Below are positions 56,003 through 64,000 of a DNA stretch of 64,000 bases, piece by piece; the first letter of the stretch is position 1; each line of letters opens with the position of its first letter. Position numbers and translations under genes: made by a program. This stretch comes from Mytilinidion resinicola. Lineage: Eukaryota > Ascomycota > Dothideomycetes > Mytilinidiales > Mytilinidiaceae. The DNA lies in NCBI RefSeq assembly GCF_010093595.1, contig NW_022985454.1, positions 735,473 through 799,472 of the forward strand, in the 5' to 3' direction. The notes beneath the pieces were generated by a model, which was given only the letters and a program-made list of their open reading frames with translations, was not told the DNA's origin and ran no database searches.

Positions 56003-57458
56003 ATGGGTCGCTACAAGGTGTCGCAAGTAGAGGATGATTTCCGGGCGCTCCAGAAGAAACATCTCGAGGAGATTACCATTCTCAGAAAGCAGGTCTATGA
56101 CTATATACACCGTGGAGACGCCGACACGATGACTCAGGCCGCTATCACTCAGACATAAGCCACATATTACACCAAAAGCGTTAGGATGCTCGCCAAGAAT
56201 TCATAGATATGGCCGTAGCTCGGTTTGTGAGTTCCGACCGGGCGTTTGGCCAACGATTCCTCCCGAGTCTCATAGCGCAAGCTGACTGGATTAGGATGAT
56301 TTCGTAGGGCTTCTGATACCCACCGTCTCAACGCAAATCCTGCTGCATCTAGCATACCGCTCCATCTAGCAGTACCGTTTCAACTAGCAGTCCCGCTCCA
56401 GCCACGATCCCTGACACGAATCGCCTTATCACCCGCTTGTCTGAAACCTGGTCCACAATTATCAGACAGAAATCAGAGCATTATGTGGAAGTTCATTGCC
56501 CATTATGCAAAGCTAACGCAGGCAAGCCAAAAAAGAAGGGGGCATCTTTTTTTATAGGTTCCAATGGCATCTATATGCATATGAAAGCAGTCCACAAGAC
56601 GGAGAAAACCTGAGCCGATGCTGAATAGCAAATGATAAAACGGTATTTTACCAACGATCAAGTCTACGCTCTCTATCACATGGCACCCAATGCCCCTCAA
56701 ATAGAAGTGAGGTTCCTTGGGCCTTCTGGGAATGTGTTGATGCAACAGCTCCGCCCGCCGCCGCCACGTCGTTCGGTCAACCCACTCCCATCTCACGACT
56801 CGGTAGCTGAAACGCCCCCAGCACCCCTCAATGAGAGCGAATCGAGGGAATCTCTGTACACGGAAAGAGGAGCGCAATAAGCTCAGCCGCTGCCCCAAAA
56901 GCTGGATCCTATATTGAGAAGACCACTGCAGCAACGGACACACCTCCGCAGAAGCGTACGAAACGGGGGGATGATACGAATCTTGGAAAGCGCGCGACCT
57001 TGTCCAGCGAGAAAAGCGTGGAGGAGCGAGAAGCCGAAGACAGCAATCAAAAGACAAACATCTCCATTGATTCACGTCTAAATCCTATCGGAACGACTTA
57101 TGAACGCGTCGAGACTGCTGCGGGTTCGGCGGCACCCACAGATCCCTCATACCACAATGCAAGCACGGGCATGACCACCCAAATGCCTCTACCAGCACTT
57201 CCCGTAGGCGGAAATGACTCTGTAATAGGGGCAGAAGCGCTCTCAGCACCTGGAGCTTTGACTGGAACTCAAGTAGCGAGCTCTGTCATACAGAAGGTAC
57301 CTCTAGTAAAGCATCGAAAGATGACCACTGCCAACGGTGACGAAGACACGGACGGCTCGGATACGGATGCGGATATTGCGCAGCCAAACTTGTATATACA
57401 GTCGTACAAAGATTCCCTAAGCAGACTTGCCTCTCAACCACATCATTCAGATTCATAG
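56003..57458 (+). pseudogene. C2H2-like zinc-finger gene, decayed
   Basis: A 51-codon first block from ATG 56003 (good context CAGCCATGG) encodes a coiled-coil-like segment (VEDDFRALQKKHLEEITILR). In another frame, about 56180-56880, follow ARQEFIDMAVARFVSSDRAF, a Ser/Thr linker, and HCPLCKANAGKPKKKGASFF then HMKAVH, a CxxC..HxxxxH finger with a wide loop. This frame is broken by TAG/TGA at about 56192, 56278, 56611 and 56623, and a further shift is needed to reach the open frame 56890-57458 (PPQKRTKRGDD, then a Ser/Thr-rich tail). Introns may explain some breaks, but I could not find a set that removes all. Confidence 0.4.
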
Positions 57459-58420
57459 CTGAATTCAAATTTGGTGGTCTTATTCATTTGCCGGTTATGT
57501 CTATTCTAGAAGGCTATCGATAGGTTGCAAGAGCCCCTAGACCTGACGACTACGACCCTTTTTCCATCACAAGAGACGGATAGCCGTATTCTCCTTTCTT
57601 AGGCTACAAACTTGCTTCTTTCGGCACATAGTCTCCCTCTTTTCGTTGACCTCATGATGATGTATATGGCCTGGCGGGTGCCTATAAAGAAGCGATAGTG
57701 ACAAGACTCCATTCCACATCAAGTTTCTTGTTTTACACCTCTTATCTCGGACCATTGCTTTCGAAAATCCCACGATTCGGTGATTGCGAACGCAGACCGT
57801 AGATCAGCGTTACTGGATGAAGATAGCTGGGTTCGGCAAATGTCGATGACCCGTGTTCCATCGCCTCCCTGTGATGCACGTTATCTACTGTCAGCGTACA
57901 AAAATACAGCATCAGCTTCCTAGCTATCTGCTAATGTATTCGATGCGCCACCGGGAAGCACCCCTTGACAAAAGACTGTAGGTCTTGCAGGTATTGTACC
58001 GGGCGTTGATGGCCACCTCTAACAACACTGGCGTAGCACCGTCGGAGGCCCTCCAATTTAGTAAGAAAAGTGGCAGCTTGATGTCGAGGTTCGCGCGCAG
58101 TGAACTAAAGGGCTAGCTGGATGAGGTATCGAAATTGCTTCTGCCGTAACAAGAGTGTGAAATCTGCTCAACTGTCCATTAGATTTTACTCATGCAGCAC
58201 TGTCTGAGGCCCTTCAACTTGGAATTATAGCAGCGTGGAGTGGAGGATCGTGAAAATTTAGACTGTTATGGATATTCTAGAGTAGCAAAGTCCGTCTTAA
58301 CTCCGTCCGAAAGCGTCCGTCGCTTTTGGTCTAAACCTAGACGCAACCACCGCGCATCCTGCCCTACCTCCACACGTCAAATGCTGTCCCTGTCAAAAAC
58401 CCACTTCAGGTCCATACACC
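57459..58420. other. Intergenic, 1.0 kb
   Basis: Promoter side of TF2; AT-richer; no gene seen. Confidence 0.6.
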
Positions 58421-60321
58421 ATGAAACCTCCAAACCGAGCATGCCGCACGTGTAAGCAGCGTCGCGTCAAGGTAAGGCTTCAAAGCGCACTAGTAATTGC
58501 TTACGTGATACTATACTAACTTCATCCCAGTGCGACGAAGCACAACCGGTCTGCAATCGATGTCAAAAATCAAACCTCGTATGTCACAGGGCCGAAGAGC
58601 GCAAACTCATCTTCCTGGACGAGAACGAATACGCCGTTGGCAAGCGGAAACGACCTCGTGGACCGAACACGAAAACGGCTGCAGTATGCATCATTCGAGA
58701 CACGACCAAATCGAGATCCAAGCTCAGCCCCAAGAACGTCATATCAAAGAACCCCAAAGTACCTTCGAGATACCCGAAAGATGTCGAGAATGTTGTCTTA
58801 CTCCCAACGCCGCCTCCTGAGGCCCAGAGATCCTCCATCCCCCTGGCCCTCACCACTCCCTTAACCGAGCAAGCCCTTACCTACTATTCCCGCTGCTACA
58901 TCGAATCGCCCCCGAATCTCCCTGAAATTGCTGATGGTCACCTATCCCACGTTTTAGTCTCGTCCTGCTTCTCGCACCCGCATTCAGTCCTCAGCCTCGC
59001 TATCGCCGCCGTCTCCCATGCGACCTTCGGGCGGGCGCGTAGGAGTCCTGCCGCCCTCGCTGTTGGCCGCAGCACATACTCAAAAGCGTTGACGAAAACA
59101 AACCAGGCGCTGCGAGATGTGGACGGCGTGGTGATGGATGAAGTGTTGCTTGCGGTCATGCTACTCAGCTTTTATGAGAACTCAGTTACGGAGAGGAGCC
59201 TGGGGAAGAAGGCTGAGACGAACTCTAACGTTGTGAAGGAGGAGAAATGCAGCGGGATTGAGGATATAGCAGCACGCAGTTTCGCGCACCACGATGGCGC
59301 AATGGCCGTGTTGAGTTTACGACGCCAGTCAGCTCCCCGCAGGATGAAAAGTCTAGAGCTGGACAAGCTGGTGCGACGGCAGCTGCTGAGGTCTTTGTTA
59401 TTGAGGAGCATGCCGGTCCCGCCTTGGCTGCGAGATGGCGAGAAGTTCGGAGAGTGTGGGATCGCGCTCGGCCTGGATAGGGGTATGGTGGAAACGGCAT
59501 CCCTGCGCTATCAAATTAGTACCATCGCTGAGGACTCCTCCGCGGGACTTTTATTGTTGGGAAGGCACGAAGAGATGATGAGACTTAGGCGGCTGCTGGT
59601 AGGAGCTCAGGCGCTAGATGATTTGTTGGTGCTTTGGACGAACAATTTACCGCCCCAGGACTGCTACAATACCTTTGTTGTAGAAAGAGAAGGCACAGAT
59701 AAAGTTGGCAACATGGTCTTCGATAGCACTGTCCACGTATACCCTACAGTAGGCCACGCGGGGATGTGGAACCGGTATCGTGCCCTTCGACTGACAGTCA
59801 ACGACAACAAGCTCAAAATCCTCTCCATCCTTGCTAGATTTCCACACGTCGACACGGCCTCTCTAACAGGAGCGACCCACTTGAAGATCCAGCAACTTGC
59901 TGACGATCTTTGCGCCAGCGTGCCGTACATGCTCGGTCTACTTGAGAACAGTCGAGAAACTGATGGCGTCGCCATTATTACATGCAAAGACCTAGGATCC
60001 CTAAAAGGCGCCGTCAAAGGCGCCACGGCCTCATTCCTTTGCTGGCCACTGACAATGGCGACTATGGTCTCATCAATACCAGCACAGCACCAGCGATACC
60101 TTCGAGACCGCTTACTCGACGTGAGCGAGATCGTTGACGATGGTGTATTGGAACGAGTTGCGGATGGCTTCTCCTCTCCATCGCCAAATCCTACGGAGAC
60201 GCATGTGTTTGTAACAGCGCTTCAAAGTGCTGACTTGGGTATACACAAACACTTCCCCTGGACTGCTCGGTCTAGCACTGGATTCGACCTGCTACCTGGC
60301 TTGTCGAGTTGGAAGACATAG
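58421..60321 (+). CDS. Zn2Cys6 transcription factor 2
   Basis: Exons 58421-58471 and 58531-60321 give 613 residues. The zinc cluster is C8-x2-C11-x6-C18-x6-C25-x2-C28-x6-C35; the 59-bp intron (branch ACTAAC) splits it between Lys17 and Cys18, a frequent position in this family. A nuclear-type basic stretch (GKRKRPRGPNTK) follows. The body has the C-terminal fungal TF layout (ALTYYSRCYIESPPNLPEIA, VMDEVLLAVMLLSFYEN, HHDGAMAVLSLRRQSAPRRM, and FLCWPLTMATMV near the end). This matches the second class of fungal regulators that share the YYxxCYI start, not the fungal_trans class of TF1. Target unknown. Confidence 0.9.
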
Positions 60322-61506
60322 AGATTCGGGATGCTCTGGTCAATAACCGATCCGCAATGTCCCGAACATCGCAACAATATACATTGCTGCGCCATGTCAC
60401 GATGCGACGGTGGTGTAGTACGGTGACAAATGTCTACCGTGGACTCATGAGAGTCAAAACGCAGCTTACGATAATGGCTACCAACCAACCAGGAACCTCA
60501 CCACTACTCAGTTGTGCATTATAGCTCCCGCCGAACCAATGTACAAGCTACTGAAGCGACCAGCTCGGCAAGTTAAAGATATAGAAAACAAGAATTAGAT
60601 ATCATGTAACAACAATACACTCTCCTCTAGACACTCCGAGACCGTCCCAGAACTCACGACACAGACAATCCCCACTTCAACCTCACCGTTCACCCCATGC
60701 GCCACTCCGAAGTACTTCCGTATCGTCCCCAGTACAACAACCTCTGCTATCTCCCCCTCTTTCCCATGCCGGCATCCCATCTCCGCCACCCACCCCGTCC
60801 CTCTGCCCTCATTTACCACTCCCCCTTTCCCTCATCTCCTCGCTATAACCCTGATATTAAACCCACATGCCATCCCAATTTCAAAAAATAAATAAAAAGC
60901 CTGAACACCAACACCAAAATCTCCGATCCCAGCGCCCCCCATGCCGCCCCCTGTCCGGCACTCAAACCCCACCCCCACCGCCGCCCGTGCGCCATCCACT
61001 GCCGCACCAAACCTCGCTGTGCCAGCCTCACCTGCACCACCCCAAGGCCAAGGCCCTCAACAGCCGGCGATCATCATCAGCACCTCGCAGCTTACCATCT
61101 GCACCGTCGCGCCCCGCCTGCGCCCCCGCATAACACGAGTCGGCCGGGTGCTGATCCGGCAGGATTTCACGAGCAGCCGGTGTTGATCGCGGCTGAAGCG
61201 GTAAGATGACGACACGTGAGGGAGCGAGGGAGGGAACGAGGGGGATCGACCGGGGCTACAGAGTTGAATTAGCGTCCCGGATTTGCTTTTGCGGGCTCAA
61301 CTTGGTAGACGGTGGCAAGTACCGTAGTTAGTAGAGAAGTTCTTTTCAGGTAAGCTGTAGTTAGCCAGGAGAAGTCCCGCGACAGATATACTATTGAGGT
61401 ATCAAACGCCTGTAGATGACATTCCCTTCTCTATTTTTGCCGGCGCGTTCAAAAACCCAAACACTATCAGTACAAAACACTCCGAGAAGCCTCCCCTCCC
61501 TGTTTT
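60322..61506. other. Convergent interval, 1.2 kb
   Basis: Between the stops of TF2 and TF3. 60.7-61.1 kb is C-rich with chance proline-rich ORFs; a CACGTG lies at about 61214. Nothing else recognised. Confidence 0.6.
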
Positions 61507-63992
61507 CTACTGCACCCCGTAGACCCCACCAAACCCCTCGCCCTCAACGTCCCACCCAAAGTCCGGGCTGCCGCCGGTATAAATGAGCGCCTCGTCTAGA
61601 TCCATCGGCCCAGCCATGCTCGTGGGGCTAATCTCCGTCCCGGCCTCCAGGCCCGAGATGCTCGGCGGCTTATCTGGCGAGTCGCCGAGCGAGAGGCTGC
61701 TGAAGAGGCCCTTCATGTCGCGGAGGTCTTCCGAGATCTGGTCCTTGGGCTCCGTGGTGCGGTCGTGGCTGAACTCCTTGATGGAGCGCACGATAGGTGG
61801 GCAGCCCTCGTCGTTGGGGAACCACCATCTCGTCACGTCGATGCCCCAGTCGTCTGTCATGCGCGTGCGGAAGGTGGCGGGGTAGATGTAGCTAGAATGC
61901 CGCACATGTGGGTCAGCAAAAAAAACAGGATTCGGGATTCGGATGAATTCTTGTATCACGAGGTTAGAATTCGGAGAGGTGTATATCAGCGTATCCTAAG
62001 TCTCAGATCCGCATGGGGCAGCTGGCTAGGGCGCTGCGGGGTGTGGATTGACGAAGGGCAGGGAGCGGGAATGAACAAGGGACCAAGGAGATTGCGACTA
62101 CGCACCCAGAAGTCTCGATCTTGGCAAGCTTATGACGGAGCCATGTAATATGCCTCTGGTCTTTCGGCAGGAAGAGAGTTGCGATTCCGAAACTAGCTTG
62201 TGCTTCTATGAGAGCACCGGGCGGGGAGTGCGGATACAGTTCGATGGCTTCGAACATCTGGCAAGTTTTGTAGGCTCTCCGGACGGTTTCTTCCGAGAAT
62301 GGCTGGCGTAGAGCCATTGAGGTCATCAGCTTGAACATCAGGTCTATAGCCCAGAAATCGAGTAATAGGTAGTTTGTCGTCCATAGTTCGCCACCCCTGA
62401 TATTATGTGGATCATACGGGTCGACTGGATCATCCGGATGCCGTGGTGGTGCTCCGGAGAAATCTGTGATGAAAGCATTAGGATCTAGAAGTGCGGGATC
62501 GATGTCTTTTTCGTAGTTTTCGTAGCGACTAGTTATCTCGGCGAACTGTGCAGCGAAGTCTTCATCCCCTATGTCTCCCTTCCCCTTCTTCGCAAACAGG
62601 ATGGCAGTATCGGTAGCTAGGAGGCGAGAGTACGAGAACCGTTCTTCGAACTTCATTGTCAGATCATTCGGGCTGTCGCGAAGGCGTTGTACGTAGTAGA
62701 CATGGCAAGCGTCAAACCAGTCCCGGCCTAGAACAGTTTCGTGGTTGGATTGGAACCCCACGAAGAGGTCGAACCGTATGTACCAAAGCAGTGTCTTCCG
62801 TAGAGTTTCGCTCTGCATTATCGTCTGTGGAGAGTAGAGTTTAGTCAAAATCTGATATGCAGCCTTTTGATGTCCCATGAGATTTATCCAGTCTCCTAGT
62901 AGCTCCTATCTCTAACATCAGCAGGCATATTATCATTGCCGAGAGAGCAATTTACCTCAATGCTAGCAAGCTGTAGGATAGTCAACAGAGTCGCTAGTCC
63001 GTGCTTCTTATTCTTCAAGAGAGACTGCCTAAGTAAAGAAACAGATTTGTTGTAGTACTTCAGAAAATTTTGAAGCTTGCCGTCCGGTTTCGTAAGAGTA
63101 TGGTAATACGCAGCAAACCCAACCACGGCGTACAGCAGGGGCTCATTCTTCACCGCAATTTCCAGAAACGTCGTCTTCAGGAAAGACTCATGGTCTCGCT
63201 TGAAGCAATAATGGTGGTGAGACATTTTGGTGCGATGGAAGTTGAGGTAGAATTTGACGTCCTGTGGTAGCTCTGGCCAAGGACGATTCGATGCTGCTTG
63301 TTTTGCTGCCTGCATGCTAGCCGAGCGAGAAAGAGAAGGTCGAGATGTGGGAACTGTAACGGTCGTCGATCCCTCTGTTGAAGGTGATGGGCTTCGATCA
63401 TGAGTTAGTGACGGCGTATCTGAGGGTTCTCGAAGCGACTGCGTAGTCGACCTGCGGCTCACAGAGTACAGCTCTGGAAGGCGGCCTTCGCCATGCTCAT
63501 CGTCATCTGGAATTGGTGGCAGTAGTTCCTTCGGGTCGTGATCATACTCTTCCCCCGAGGACCCATTCTCTTCGGGCGATGACTTCGATTTGGCCCCACT
63601 CCGACTTGACTTTGACGAGGTTGAGGGCTCCGGATATACACAATCTCTGTTGCCCTTTCGGCAGCCTGTCATGGAGAGTTGTCAGCAGAGCGTCAGTAAT
63701 CTCTCTCTGAAATGCACATACGCTCGCAGATGGGATGCATCTCGTCACACTGCCATGTCGATCGTCAGCCTGGCCAACGGGCAAGTCTGCATAAACATAC
63801 CTTGACCCGCCTGTTCCTGCAGGTATAGCAGCCGCTTCGCGTTCTGCGATGCTTGACATGCTCGCCGGTCTGAGTAGAGCGTCGCCTCGCACGCGCACTG
63901 CCTGGCACATGAGGCATCTCTAGCGCCCGGGGGTCATCCTCGTAGGCCACATAGGTTTGGTGGAGGTGCTCGTTGGACAGTTGCGGCTGCAT
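61507..63992 (-). CDS. Zn2Cys6 transcription factor 3
   Basis: Exons 63992-63801, 63749-63722, 63665-62956, 62905-62106 and 61891-61507 join in frame to 704 residues. The zinc cluster C55-x2-C58-x6-C65-x6-C72-x2-C75-x6-C82 is spread over three exons; exon 2 is just 28 nt and encodes Cys65, Cys72 and the lead to Cys75. Then comes a Ser/Pro/Glu-rich linker and the conserved core (FYLNFHRTKMSHHHYCFKRD, LYAVVGFAAYYHTL, LLTILQLASIE, LGDWINLMGHQKAAYQIL, TLLWYIRFDLFVGFQSNHE), typical of a large Pezizomycotina regulator family of unknown target. The C-terminus is acidic (MDLDEALIYTGG). The ATG lies 8 bp from the window edge, so a start further upstream cannot be excluded. Introns are 51, 56, 50 and 214 bp. 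Confidence 0.9.
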
Positions 63993-64000
63993 GTGGTGCA

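Overview
This window looks like nuclear DNA of a filamentous ascomycete (Pezizomycotina; a dothideomycete is my guess, not shown). The evidence is multi-exon genes with GT..AG introns mostly 45-90 bp long and carrying CTAAC/CTGAC-like branch sites, two heterokaryon-incompatibility (HET) genes, three Zn2Cys6 regulators, and a Tc1/pogo transposon whose stop codons are all of the C-to-T kind expected from repeat-induced point mutation (RIP). Splice sites below were worked out by hand from reading-frame continuity.

Left part (1-12.1 kb) is mostly core genes: the 3' end of a pepsin-like protease, ORC4 (replication origin recognition), the peroxisomal multifunctional beta-oxidation enzyme (Fox2 type), and divergently from it a Tda10/glycerate-kinase-like P-loop kinase. 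Between ORC4 and Fox2 lies 2.8 kb without a convincing gene but with eight CACGTG hexamers, three TATA boxes and a 44-bp minisatellite.

The 12.1-28.2 kb stretch is gene-poor. It holds a LaeA-like methyltransferase, a GDSL/CE16-type esterase, a candidate structured pol III-type RNA or SINE, two more CACGTG-TATA modules, and a Ser/Thr-rich secreted wall protein built of tandem repeats with an assembly gap (Ns) inside it.

From 28 to 39.3 kb are housekeeping and lineage-type genes: an F-box-like protein, an Aurora kinase, an acidic F-box-like protein, two small unknowns, a secreted M28 leucine aminopeptidase and an R3H protein.

From 39.3 kb to the end the window has an accessory character: HET gene 1 with two consecutive in-frame stops, flanked by diverged relics of one sequence; an NmrA/Gre2-like reductase and a short-chain dehydrogenase that converge; a Zn2Cys6 regulator; a 1.83-kb pogo/Fot1-like element with TA target duplication and 41-bp inverted repeats; intact HET gene 2; a broken zinc-finger gene; and two more Zn2Cys6 regulators. 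No tRNA, rRNA or CRISPR array was found.
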